From contig NZ_LMKW01000001.1 in assembly GCF_001421745.1 (NCBI RefSeq), positions 1,046,464-1,110,463 on the forward strand: a DNA stretch of 64,000 bases, given 5' to 3'. Source of the stretch: Sphingomonas sp. Leaf230 (lineage in GTDB: Bacteria; Pseudomonadota; Alphaproteobacteria; Sphingomonadales; Sphingomonadaceae). Position 1 is the stretch's first letter; each line of letters begins with the position of its first letter. This document shows, piece by piece, positions 9,701-17,920 of the stretch. The position numbers were made by a program, and so were the translations under genes. The notes under the pieces are model-generated. The model was not told the origin of the DNA. It made no database searches and worked only from the letters and a program-made list of their open reading frames with translations.

Positions 9701-10153
9701 TCGACGCTGACCGGCGGCCTCAACCTCAACTGGCAGGCGTTCGACAACAACCAGAACTACTTCACCTACGGACATGGCGGCTATTTCAGCCCGCAGAGCT
9801 TCCTCAGCATGAGCTTGCCGATCCGCTACGCGTATAACTCGACACGGTGGGAGGGGCGCCTGGGCGTCGCACCGGGCTATCAGAGCTTCGAACAGGATCG
9901 TGCGCCGATCTATCCGACCGACCCGAACGCGCAGGCCGAACTCAATGCGCTGAAGGCGCGGAACACGGACGTCCGCTCCTATTACGACAGCCTGAGCAAC
10001 ACCGGTTTTGCCTTTTCGGCGGACGGATCGTTGTTCTATCGCCTAAACCCGAATACCCGGATCGGCGCTTCGGCCAGCGCGAACACGTTCGGGACCTATG
10101 ACGACTACCGATCGACTTTCGAATTGCGCCAGTCCCTGGGGGGAACCAAATGA
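6794..10153 (+). CDS. bcsC: Cellulose export protein BcsC (TPR and outer-membrane barrel)
   Basis: A protein of 1119 residues starting with a signal peptide ending in AVAQ. A long periplasmic region of TPR repeats follows (for example ARTAYRRALAIDPSNAEARRAL and ALFQRGLMLDPADPWIRYEYARY). It is interrupted by an Ala/Pro linker near residues 77-130 and followed by a Gly/Pro-rich spacer near 640-730. The last 350 residues are the BCSC C-terminal domain, an outer-membrane beta barrel that lets the glucan out. Length and order match BcsC. The ATG overlaps the bcsAB stop by four bases and the end overlaps bcsD, so expression is coupled across the operon. Confidence 0.92.
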   Translation: MIRFTTLALLTAGIASPLLVQPAVAQVAGVGALVQQGRYWQSRGRADLARTAYRRALAIDPSNAEARRALSASSAPSAAPAARPSRAPAQAPASMTGPAPTPATASRTAAAPAPVRRAAPTPSDRGGDSRAAGFRSLEQGDLVQAQRQFEAALANNRNDADAAGGLGVVRLRQSRFAESAELLSRASERGNRARWSEALASAQFYAGLDDARARLAAGDVVGAQTQAEALARTGVKDRGPALALLADIYERQGRYADSADLARQAGSAGGSAAQLESRVVRNDALQAATHGDPAKADALFQRGLMLDPADPWIRYEYARYMIGQGRAPEAEALIQSIQTIGTADALYAAAMLHNERGRQAQATSLLSRLTEAQKTPAIRRLEAQIAVDAAVARAKTIAAQGRGGEAIATLRQIGMTPTLSAASLASIAGGLNDLGDQAGAVPLAERALAASPATAADYEPIVRVLARTGQDAAVASAIDRARTASAGSASAAPAIARLEGIAASSQADRMRLAGQNAQAFDLLQQAWAASPGNADVLGALGRLYQSGNMPSQAAQTYQMVLAANPRDKGALIGLIGSAGAGGNHDVAAATVDRALAAYPDDYEIYAAAGQMEQARGDRGAAKRYLRRAETAYAARSGTGATLSGANPFAAGMGSGNPFRQTEQAPIVAANPFALSAGPIPTSTPGRSSTPMAFTVAPGYGAGSPGGPASTGFAPGGYASSNGAVPQAGVAGGDATLIRLRDDIARLSDDTGPRAEMKLGFRERSGETGLSELRELSGTATLSTGVAGGRVSVSATPVVIDSGRPTGSALARFGRNATPEAQGIVNALPSVLTQADTQHASGVAVAASYDSPGVRIEVGSTPIGFDNTEVTWGFTGKPKISRTVSAQGWVKREPVTDSVVSYAGTRDPVTGERWGQVMRTGGGASLSWDNEGTGVYADVSGYRYTGENVRQNRGYQANAGGYLPLYRDGHSTLTGGLNLNWQAFDNNQNYFTYGHGGYFSPQSFLSMSLPIRYAYNSTRWEGRLGVAPGYQSFEQDRAPIYPTDPNAQAELNALKARNTDVRSYYDSLSNTGFAFSADGSLFYRLNPNTRIGASASANTFGTYDDYRSTFELRQSLGGTK

Positions 10154-10605
10154 ACGCGATGAGTGAATGGTCCACCGACAACGCGACCGAAACCACTGCC
10201 GCCTCCCTGTTGCTGGGCAGCATCATCGCCGAAGTCGGTGGCGGCGCTACCACGGCGCAGCGACGCGCGTTCTTTCGCGCGGTCGGCGCACGGATCGCAG
10301 GCGCGCATCCGGTCGGCGACGCGCAGGACATTGCTGCGCTCGCCGCCTCGATCAACCGGTTGTGGCGCGAGCACGACTGCGGCGAAGTGCGGTTCGAACT
10401 GGCCGAGGACGGCCTGCTGATTACGCATACCGGCTTTGCTCGTCGGCTGGCGCCGATCCTCGGCGGTGCAACCGAACAGACGCTGCGACCGTTGCTGGAG
10501 GGGGCGTATGACGCGTGGTTGCATACGCTGGGCAGCGGTGCCGATTTAACGACACGCACCCTGTGGTGGAGCGATACGGAGGCACGACTGAAGCATGGAC
10601 GTTGA
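10150..10605 (+). CDS. bcsD: Cellulose synthase subunit BcsD
   Basis: A 151-residue cytoplasmic protein of the BcsD/AcsD family. Recognisable stretches are LLGSIIAEVGG, AFFRAVGARIA, LWREHDCGEVRF and the C-terminal LLEGAYDAWLHTLG. BcsD forms ring-like octamers in Komagataeibacter that help order crystalline cellulose. Its presence puts this operon in the bcsD-containing type I class. It overlaps bcsC by four bases and bcsZ by eleven. No unusual residues were noticed. Confidence 0.85.
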   Translation: MNAMSEWSTDNATETTAASLLLGSIIAEVGGGATTAQRRAFFRAVGARIAGAHPVGDAQDIAALAASINRLWREHDCGEVRFELAEDGLLITHTGFARRLAPILGGATEQTLRPLLEGAYDAWLHTLGSGADLTTRTLWWSDTEARLKHGR

Positions 10606-11656
10606 TCGTCGACACGTGATGGCTGGAATGGCCGGTCTGGCTATCGCCGGATGCAGCAAGGCACGCGCACCGGACGACAGGGCACTCGCCACCGAAAACA
10701 GCGCTGAAATCGAGCCCCCGACCCTGCCTGCAACCGGCGCGGCAAACGGCGTGAACTGGGCAAGCTTCAAACAGCGGTTCATGGCCGACGATGGGCGGAT
10801 CGTCGATAACGGCAATGGCGGCGTCAGCCACAGCGAAGGCCAGAGCTATGGCCTGCTGCTGTCCCAGGCGGCGGGCGATCGCGCCGCGTTCGACAAGATT
10901 CTCGCCTGGACCGAAGCCAAACTCGCCCGGCGGGACGTCGCGCTCTATGTCTGGCGCTACGATCCGCGCGCCGCCAATCCGACCGCCGATCGCAACAACG
11001 CAACCGACGGCGACCTGCTCATTGCCTACGCACTGGCCAAGGCGGCGAACAAGTGGCGCGAGCCACGCTATGCGGCGCGGTCGCGGGCAATCGTCGATGC
11101 GATCGGCACGCGGCTGGTCAAGACGGTCGGCGGGCGAATGCTGTTGTTGCCCGGCCTGGACGGGTTCTCGACCGCGGCACGAACGACGATCAACCCGTGC
11201 TATTACGTCTGGCCCGCGCTCGACCTGTTCGCAAAGACCGGTAACGCGGCGGTCTGGCGACGGGTCATCACCGACGGCGAGGCTCTGATCGCCGCCGCAC
11301 GGTTCGGCGCACATCGCTTGCCGACCGACTGGATCGACGTCTCGAATACCGGCGCGGTCGCACCCGCCGCAGACAAGCCGCCACGGTTCGGCTTCGATGC
11401 CATCCGCGTGCCGCTGTTTGCCAGCGTGTCGGGCCGCAGCGCGCTGATCGAGCCGATCCGAACCTGGTGGCGGTCGATGCCGGCAGAGCAGATCCCGGCA
11501 TGGATCGACGTGGTGTCGGGACAGGTCGCCGAATACCCCCTGTCCGTCGGTGGTCGCGCGGTCGTGAGCCGCACGCTCGGCACGCACGCCCCCAATACGC
11601 TCGCCACCGACTATTACGCGGCCGCGTTGCAGTGCCTTGCCGCAGCCTTCCCCTGA
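10595..11656 (+). CDS. bcsZ: Periplasmic endoglucanase BcsZ, GH8 family
   Basis: A 353-residue glycoside hydrolase family 8 enzyme that trims beta-1,4-glucan in the periplasm during cellulose export. The catalytic acid lies in SEGQSYG near residue 80 and the catalytic Asp in DGDLLIAYAL near residue 137; VWRYDP and the C-terminal ATDYYAAALQCLA are also typical. The N-terminus (MDVDRRHVMAGMAGLAIAGC) has a twin Arg pair, a short hydrophobic core and a Cys in lipobox position, so it may be a Tat-exported lipoprotein, unlike the Sec-exported enterobacterial enzyme. It is the last gene of the operon; no clear terminator follows. Confidence 0.9.
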   Translation: MDVDRRHVMAGMAGLAIAGCSKARAPDDRALATENSAEIEPPTLPATGAANGVNWASFKQRFMADDGRIVDNGNGGVSHSEGQSYGLLLSQAAGDRAAFDKILAWTEAKLARRDVALYVWRYDPRAANPTADRNNATDGDLLIAYALAKAANKWREPRYAARSRAIVDAIGTRLVKTVGGRMLLLPGLDGFSTAARTTINPCYYVWPALDLFAKTGNAAVWRRVITDGEALIAAARFGAHRLPTDWIDVSNTGAVAPAADKPPRFGFDAIRVPLFASVSGRSALIEPIRTWWRSMPAEQIPAWIDVVSGQVAEYPLSVGGRAVVSRTLGTHAPNTLATDYYAAALQCLAAAFP

Positions 11657-11767
11657 ATCTCCAGCGGTCAGTCCACGGCGGCCAGCGAGACCGGCGAGGT
11701 AGCCGTCGAAGCGGTGTTGCCACCCTATGCCGTATCGGCTCAAACTAAACCGCCTCGCGACGGCTAA

Positions 11768-12612
11768 TGTCTGGCGATCGCCGGGCTGGTGCCCTTGATC
11801 GGGGCGCTACTGACGCGACGGATGCAGGCGGTTCGGCGACCGCCGCCGCGATCGGCCCGCGCGCGCTCGACACGCGCCTGCCGCGCGGCACGCTGCCGTC
11901 CGAGGTCGAGCCGCTCGCCGCCGCGACCAACGAGGCGCTCGACCGGCTCGAGGACGGGTTCCGGACGCAGGCTGCATTCGCCGCCGACATCGCGCACGAA
12001 CTGCGCACGCCGCTCGCCGTGATCCGCCTTCGCGCCGACGCGGTCGACGACGCGGCCGTGAAAGACGCGCTGTTCGCGTCGGTGGACCGCGCCGCCCGCG
12101 TCGTCGCACAACTTCTCGCGCTCGCCGATCTCAAACGGCCGGTCGAGTATGCCGGCGAACCACTCGACTTTGCCGCCTTGGCGGAAGCGGTCGTTGTCAG
12201 TCGTGCACCCGGCATCCTTGCAGTTGGCCGAACGATCGCGCTGGAAGACCTGTCAGCGGATACCGGGAGCATCGGCTATCCGGGCGCCATACTCCTCGCG
12301 CTCGAGAACCTCGTCGACAACGCCGTGCGCCATACCGCGCCCGGCACCGCGATCGTCGTGCGCGTCAACCCGGGTGCACGTATCGGTGTGATCGACGACG
12401 GCGTTGGCGTGGCACCCGAGCATCTCGCCCGGCTCAAGCACCGTTTCTGGCGCGGTGACGGATCACGATCGGAAGGCTCGGGAATTGGCCTGTCGATCGT
12501 CGACCGCGTGGCACGTGCGCATCTTGGCCTGCTCGACATCGCGCCCGGACCCGGCGACAAGGGACTGTACTTTGAGATGACGTTCGGATCGACACAATGG
12601 CGAGACAGGTAG
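11768..12612 (+). pseudogene. Sensor histidine kinase, 5'-truncated and frameshifted
   Basis: From about 11840 to the stop, the frame reads as the C-terminal half of a two-component sensor kinase. It has a HisKA box (FAADIAHELRTPL), N box (LENLVDNAVRHT), DDGVGV and the G box GSGIGLSIVDRV. The piece normally before it, a second membrane helix and HAMP start (LAIAGLVPLIGALLTRRM), is present at 11771-11824 but in another frame, directly after a TAA. The periplasmic sensor and first helix are absent, and no response regulator lies beside it. An ATG at 11767 could give a 281-residue soluble protein with a meaningless N-terminus. I judge it a decaying gene; a sequencing error cannot explain the missing 5' end. 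Confidence 0.65.
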
Positions 12613-13009
12613 CAAACCGAATGGCGGTTTAACTATCGCCATCGGGCACAGCAACACCTCAGACTACGGGCTCGTTGATCAAGGCCAGAGCGTTGCGGTA
12701 CCAGCGAGGACGCTAGCGGATCAGACTGTTGATCAGTCACGCAATGCCGATCATCACGCGCAAGCCGATCAATACTTGACGGTATCATGCTTCAGAGTTT
12801 TATCCAGATCGTCACTATCCGCCTTGGATGCCGCTGCATGGCGAACGATGGGTTGCGAGATCGCACACGGACCCGGCAAACGGTTGGCATCAGCGGTACA
12901 GTTGCCGCTGCCGACGTCTGAACGACGGCGGCTTACACCATCTCAGCGTTCGACAGCGGACCGGCTCGTTCGCCAGTCGGCGGCTGTCGCGCTCCTGTCC
13001 AACGCGTAT
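12613..13009. other. Gap with no recognisable gene
   Basis: About 400 bases lie between the kinase remnant and the convergent end of the ROK regulator gene. I see no frame with family features on either strand and no clear terminator hairpin. Open frames that cross it on the plus strand run into the ROK gene as antisense and look like shadows. It may be leftover sequence from the rearrangement that removed the kinase's neighbours. Confidence 0.4.
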
Positions 13010-14128
13010 CTACATCACCGCGGTCGCGTGGATGGGAAGCAGCGCAGCGCCGATCGTCGCCGCGCTGCCTTCCAGCGTCGAGACCGATACGCGCGGCATT
13101 TCGCTACAATGGTCGCCGATGTGCATCGCGCCGAAATCGATATGATCGACCAGCGATTGCAGGATGGGAGCCGGAAGCGGACTGGAGATCACGAACTCGC
13201 CAGGGTCGATCCACGCGACGCCCCAGTTTATGATCGGTTCGATCTGCTTCGCCGCGCGCCGCACCCATCGATCGACGACCGTTTCATATCCCGCGGTGAC
13301 TTCGTCGAAGTCCACCAACGAGTGTATCGCGCACCCCTCGTCGCGTAAGGTGGAAAGCAAATCCAGCGTCGAAGGACGGGGTTCGTTCGTCGGATAGAGG
13401 CAGCCGATTTCACCCGCGCTCGCCATCGCCCCGCGCAGGATACGGCCTTCGACGATGATCCCCGCGCCGATCCCGTGACCGAGCAGGATCACCACCGCGG
13501 TCGAACACCGGCGCATCAGCCCGCCGACATAATATTCCGCGAGCGCAGCGGTGTTGGCGTCGTTCTCGATCCATATCCGATGCCCGATATGCTCCTCGAA
13601 TAGCGTCTTCAGATCGATCCCGCGCCATGCGGCAAGGCTGTCGACCGTCCAGCGCCGATTGCCCTCGGGCGATAGCGACGATCCGGGGACGCCGATCCCG
13701 ACCCCCAGCAATCGCCGCCCGAGCAACCGGTTCTCGATCGCCATGTCGTGCATCGACGCCGTTACGCGCGCGGCGAAGATGCGCGGATCGGGATCGTCGA
13801 ATGGCTGGGAGCTGTGCGCGATCACGCCGCCGGCATAATCGACGAGCGCCACCTCCATCAATCCGCGGTGAAGCATCGCGCCGACCGAATAGCCCGCGTC
13901 GGGCGAGATGCGGAGCGGCACCGCGGGCCGACCGGGCGTCATCGGCTCCGAACTCGAACACTCCTCGATCAGTCCATGCGCCAGCAGGTTGCTCGACAGT
14001 CGTGTCAGCTTCGACGCACTCATCGCAAGATCGGCGGCGAGCTGCTTGCGCGACCGCGCGCCGGCCGACCGGAGGACCTGCATGATCCGCCGCTCGTCAT
14101 CATCGAGCCTCAGCTTCGCGTAGGACAT
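13010..14128 (-). CDS. ROK-family transcriptional regulator
   Basis: A 372-residue regulator. An N-terminal winged helix (DDERRIMQVLRSAGARSRKQLAADLAMSASKL is read as helix-turn-helix, residues 10-45) is followed by a sugar-kinase-like ROK domain. That domain has GVGIGVPG near 140, WIENDANTAALAEYY near 185 and GAGIIVEGRILRGAMASAGEIG near 220-240. The zinc-binding CxCGxxGC cluster of classical ROK proteins is not present after GEIG, so it departs from NagC/Mlc there. ROK repressors respond to sugars or sugar phosphates. It is divergent from the receptor gene that begins the mannosidase operon, and probably controls it through the palindrome at 14167-14182. Confidence 0.88.
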   Translation of the reverse strand: MSYAKLRLDDDERRIMQVLRSAGARSRKQLAADLAMSASKLTRLSSNLLAHGLIEECSSSEPMTPGRPAVPLRISPDAGYSVGAMLHRGLMEVALVDYAGGVIAHSSQPFDDPDPRIFAARVTASMHDMAIENRLLGRRLLGVGIGVPGSSLSPEGNRRWTVDSLAAWRGIDLKTLFEEHIGHRIWIENDANTAALAEYYVGGLMRRCSTAVVILLGHGIGAGIIVEGRILRGAMASAGEIGCLYPTNEPRPSTLDLLSTLRDEGCAIHSLVDFDEVTAGYETVVDRWVRRAAKQIEPIINWGVAWIDPGEFVISSPLPAPILQSLVDHIDFGAMHIGDHCSEMPRVSVSTLEGSAATIGAALLPIHATAVM

Positions 14129-14166
14129 GACCGTACTCCGTTACCGCGTCCGATAACTCGATTAGT

Positions 14167-14182
14167 TTATTTCGTGAAATTA
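14167..14182. promoter_or_regulatory. Candidate ROK operator between regulator and receptor genes
   Basis: An AT-rich imperfect palindrome (TTATTTC, GT, GAAATTA) lies in the 115-base divergent promoter region between the ROK gene and the TonB receptor. It resembles NagC/Mlc-type operators, which pair TTATTT-like and AAATAA-like half sites around a short centre. One arm position is mismatched. The assignment to the neighbouring ROK protein is inference from sequence type and location. Confidence 0.4.
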
Positions 14183-14243
14183 ATTAAAATCGTCATATTC
14201 CGCGTCCAGCGGCGTGGCATCGAACAGGGCTGGGGACGAACAG

Positions 14244-16772
14244 ATGACCAAATTTGGCTTGCGCACGGGGTGCGCCCTTATCGCGCTGAGCATTGCGGCG
14301 CAATCGCCGGCCTGGGCCCAAACCGCCCCCGCCACGCCACCTGCCGATGCGGCCCCGGAAGCAACCGCTCCCGACGCCGCAGCACCTGACGCCGGCGGCG
14401 GTGACATCATCGTCACCGGGTCCGCACGCCAGCAGCGCCGCTTCGACGTTTCCTATGCGGTCAACTCGCTGAGCAACGCCGACATCCAGAAGCTTGCGCC
14501 GATCAACTTCGCCGACCTGCTCGGCAAGCTGCCCGGGTTCGCGGTCGAGAATACCGGTGGCGAGGTCCAGAACATCATCCGCCTACGCGGCCTGCCGAGC
14601 GACGGCGGCCTGGTCACCTTCCAGCAGGACGGCCTGCCCCTGTTCCACGAGAATGACGGCAATTTCTTCCGCGGCGACAGCATCAACCGGTTCGACCTGA
14701 TGACGCAGCGCGTCGAGGTCGTGCGCGGCGGCCCTGCCCCGGTCTATGCGAGCTATGCCGCCGCGATCGTCAACAACATCACCGTGTCGGGCACCGACAC
14801 GACGCGCGGCAAGGCGCAGGTTACGCTCGGCGACACCGGCCTCTACCGGCTCGACGGCTATCAGGCTGGCCCGATCGACGACTCGACGTATTACGCGATC
14901 GGCGGGTTCCTGCGCCGCCACGACGGCTACCGCGACAACGGCTTCCCGAACGATCGCGGCGGGCAGATCCGCGCCAACATCAAGCACGACCTCAGCAACG
15001 GATCGCTGCGCGTGTCGGGTAATTACCTGAACGACCACAACGTGTTCTACCTGCCGATCCCGACCGCCGACCCGCGCGATCCGAGCAAGTCGCTCAACCA
15101 GTATATCGATTTCTTCAGCGGCACGATGAACTCGCCTGCGCTGCGCAACGCCAACATCCGCTTCCGCGAGGCCGACGGCACGACGCGCAACGTCGACGTC
15201 GATCTCGGCAATGGGCGCCACACCCAGTTCGGCAATGTCGGCGTACAGTATGACGCGGACTACGACGGCTGGAAGGTCGCGGCGAAGGGCGGCGTCAGCG
15301 TCGGCAAACTCCATTTCAACGCGCTGTACTCGACCAGCAACCCTTCGGACGCCAACGCCTATGCCGCCAGCAGCCTTGCCGCCGCGCGGACCGCGTTCGG
15401 CGCAGGCGTGACCCGGCTCGGCTACGCAATCGTCGGCACCAATGGTGCCGAGGTCTACGACCCGAGCACCGCCTCAGGCCTGGTTGTCCCCGCGCAATTC
15501 CGCGACGTCGTCTCGAAATATTATTCGACGCAGGGCGACCTCAGCGTCACCCGCTCGATCACGATCGGGTTCGGCACGCATGACCTGCGCGTCGGCGTGT
15601 ATGGCAGCCTGTACGGCGAGACCAACGAGGTTGCGTACCAGGACTATCTGCTCGAGGTGAAGGGCAAGCCGCGCACGCTCGACCTGATCGCCTACAACGC
15701 CGCAGGCCAGGCGGTCGGCTCGGTCACCGACAACGGCGTGCTGCGCTATACGACCACCCTCAACCGCGGCAACACCGACGCCTCGATGTACGCGCTCTAT
15801 GCCAACGACACGTGGGAACTGGTCAAGGGGCTGACCCTCGACGGCGGCATCCGCCACGAGCGCTACAGTTTCAAGGGCTATGCGTTCGCAACGACGGCCG
15901 CCAATCTCGGCGACCCGAAAACGCTCGCCGACAACGCGGTCCGCGCGTTCACCGGCCAGATCATCAACTCGAAGCTCAGCCCCAGCATCACCAACTGGAC
16001 GGGGGGCATCAACTACGACGTCACCAAGCACTTAGGTGCCTATGCGCGCGCCTCGCACCTCGAAACGCCGCCATCTACGCAGGTGACGTACCAGATCAAC
16101 CCGACGATCATCACGTCGAAGGCGAACCAGTATGAGGTCGGCCTGAAGGCGGCGTTCGGCCGGTCGTATCTGTACCTCATCGGCTTCTATACGCGCTACA
16201 ATCCGCTCAACGCGTCGTTCGTCGCGCTCGACCCGGTCACCGGCCGCAACGACCAGTCGGTGCCGTTCGTCGGCAAGGCGGAGATCAAGGGCATCGAGAT
16301 CGACGGCAACCTCGCGCTGCCATACGGCTTCGCGGTCACCGGCGCGCTGACGATCAGCGATCCGCAGTATATGAGCCTCGTCAACGCCAACGGCGCGAGT
16401 GCCGGCGACGTCGAGGGCAACCAGATCGTCCGCGAGCCCAAAATCTACGGCAACATCCGGCCCTCGGTCGACTTCGACGTCGCGGGCAATTCCGTGCAGC
16501 TGTACGGCCGCTACGAATATACCGGCAAACGCTATGTCGACTTCTTCAACAACACCGCGCTGCCTTCGTATCAGACGGTCGGCGCGGGGCTCACGCTGAC
16601 GCACGACACGTGGCAGATGCAGGTCGTGGGCGACAATCTGTTCAACGCGAAGGGCCTGACCGAGGGCAATACGCGTACCGACCTGTTGAGCGGCCAGGGC
16701 ACTGCCGATGCTATCTATGGCCGTCCGATCTTCGGTCGCAACGTCCGCCTCGTGGTCAGCAAGTCCTGGTGA
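14244..16772 (+). CDS. TonB-dependent receptor of the mannoside-use locus
   Basis: An 842-residue outer-membrane receptor. The ATG at 14244 is chosen over a GTG 30 bases upstream because it directly starts a good signal peptide (MTKFGLRTGC to AWAQ) and has a GGGGACGA site before it. After an Ala/Pro-rich linker come a TonB-box-like DIIVTGSARQ, a plug domain (ADLLGKLPGFAVEN, IIRLRGLPSDGG, VEVVRGGPAPVYASYAAAIVN) and a beta barrel ending in a C-terminal aromatic residue. The neighbours (ROK regulator, GH92 alpha-mannosidase, sugar transporter) suggest it imports mannose-containing oligosaccharides. Substrate is inferred from context only. Its stop overlaps the next start (GTGA). Confidence 0.9.
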   Translation: MTKFGLRTGCALIALSIAAQSPAWAQTAPATPPADAAPEATAPDAAAPDAGGGDIIVTGSARQQRRFDVSYAVNSLSNADIQKLAPINFADLLGKLPGFAVENTGGEVQNIIRLRGLPSDGGLVTFQQDGLPLFHENDGNFFRGDSINRFDLMTQRVEVVRGGPAPVYASYAAAIVNNITVSGTDTTRGKAQVTLGDTGLYRLDGYQAGPIDDSTYYAIGGFLRRHDGYRDNGFPNDRGGQIRANIKHDLSNGSLRVSGNYLNDHNVFYLPIPTADPRDPSKSLNQYIDFFSGTMNSPALRNANIRFREADGTTRNVDVDLGNGRHTQFGNVGVQYDADYDGWKVAAKGGVSVGKLHFNALYSTSNPSDANAYAASSLAAARTAFGAGVTRLGYAIVGTNGAEVYDPSTASGLVVPAQFRDVVSKYYSTQGDLSVTRSITIGFGTHDLRVGVYGSLYGETNEVAYQDYLLEVKGKPRTLDLIAYNAAGQAVGSVTDNGVLRYTTTLNRGNTDASMYALYANDTWELVKGLTLDGGIRHERYSFKGYAFATTAANLGDPKTLADNAVRAFTGQIINSKLSPSITNWTGGINYDVTKHLGAYARASHLETPPSTQVTYQINPTIITSKANQYEVGLKAAFGRSYLYLIGFYTRYNPLNASFVALDPVTGRNDQSVPFVGKAEIKGIEIDGNLALPYGFAVTGALTISDPQYMSLVNANGASAGDVEGNQIVREPKIYGNIRPSVDFDVAGNSVQLYGRYEYTGKRYVDFFNNTALPSYQTVGAGLTLTHDTWQMQVVGDNLFNAKGLTEGNTRTDLLSGQGTADAIYGRPIFGRNVRLVVSKSW

Positions 16773-17920
16773 CGGGACTGCGCATGATGATGGCGGCGCT
16801 GGCGATGACCGCGGCTGCACCGGTGTGGGCGGAGACGCCTGCACCGATGGCGGTCAGCGACACGGTCGTCGATACGCTGTCGGAGCGACTGTTCCCGATG
16901 CTCGGCGCGCTGGGGCGGTTGCCGGCTGGGACGCTCGATGCGCGGGCGCGACGGATTGCCGCATGCGGCGATGTGCCTGCCTGCGTGGTCGAGGCGACGA
17001 TCTGGACCGATCAGGACCGGGCGATAGTAGCAAAGTTGGCGACAACTGGCGCTTTGCGATCGGTGAAGTCGAATGCGGACCTACCGGTAGCGGTGGCGCT
17101 CGATCAGGAACTGGACGGGGTGAACGTCGTGCTGCGCGTCTATGGCCTTGGCTTGGCCGGACGCTATCCCAAGATCGACGGACCGATCTTCGCGACCGGC
17201 ACGCCGTTCTTTGCCGACAGCGTCAAGGTCGCGATTGATACTGCGCGTGCCGCGTCCGATGCGCCGCCCGCGACCATCGCGGCGAGCGTGCGGCTCGCGG
17301 TGGCGTTGCTCGATGCCAACGACGCGGTGGCGGCGACGCGGTTCGAACCGCTCGACCAGCGCGAGAATGCGGGCGCGCGTGCGCTGGCGGCGCGGACCGA
17401 CTGGAAGGCGTTCCGCTATTCGCTGCTGATCGTCCCCGGCGTCGGCCCCGAGGACGCCGGCACTGCGCTCAGCCCGCGCAGCAAGCTCCACGCGCTGCTC
17501 GCGGCACAACGCTATCGCCAGGGTCTCGCACCGTTAATCCTCGTCTCGGGCAGCGCGGTGCACCCGCGCGGTACGCGGTTCGTCGAGGCGGTCGAGATCC
17601 GCCGTGCACTGGTCGAGCGCTACGGCATCCCGTCCGACCGCGTTATCCTGGAGCCGTATGCGCGACATACCACGACCAACCTGCGCAACGCGACGCGGCG
17701 GATGGTGGCGCTCGGCATTCCGCTCGATCTGCCGACGCTGATCGTGACCGACGCCGAGCAGAGCAAATATATCGAGAGCCCGACCTTCTCGGATCGCAAC
17801 CGCACCGAACTGGGGTATTCGCCGGGCGCAGTTGGGCGGCGGCTGTCGATCTACGACCTCGAATTCCGCCCGTCGCGGCTATCGCTGCGCCACGATCCGC
17901 GCGATCCTCTCGATCCATGA
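16769..17920 (+). CDS. DUF218/YdcF-ElyC-SanA family protein, exported
   Basis: A 383-residue protein with a signal peptide (MTGLRMMMAALAMTAAAPVWAE) and a C-terminal DUF218 domain. Domain markers are SLLIVPGVGPE near 220, LAPLILVSGSAVHPRGTRFVEAVEIRRALVERYGIP near 255-290 and HTTTNLRNATRRM near 305. Proteins of this family (YdcF, SanA, ElyC) act at the envelope; their chemistry is poorly defined. The GTG at 16769 overlaps the receptor stop and is preferred; an ATG at 16784 would also keep the signal peptide. Its placement between receptor and GH92 gene, with coupled starts, suggests a role in glycan handling, but that is inference. Confidence 0.8.
   Translation: MTGLRMMMAALAMTAAAPVWAETPAPMAVSDTVVDTLSERLFPMLGALGRLPAGTLDARARRIAACGDVPACVVEATIWTDQDRAIVAKLATTGALRSVKSNADLPVAVALDQELDGVNVVLRVYGLGLAGRYPKIDGPIFATGTPFFADSVKVAIDTARAASDAPPATIAASVRLAVALLDANDAVAATRFEPLDQRENAGARALAARTDWKAFRYSLLIVPGVGPEDAGTALSPRSKLHALLAAQRYRQGLAPLILVSGSAVHPRGTRFVEAVEIRRALVERYGIPSDRVILEPYARHTTTNLRNATRRMVALGIPLDLPTLIVTDAEQSKYIESPTFSDRNRTELGYSPGAVGRRLSIYDLEFRPSRLSLRHDPRDPLDP

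Noticed and set aside
12776..13348. 190-codon plus-strand open frame before and inside the ROK gene
   Set aside because: Its second half is antisense to the ROK regulator and its first half has no protein-like pattern.
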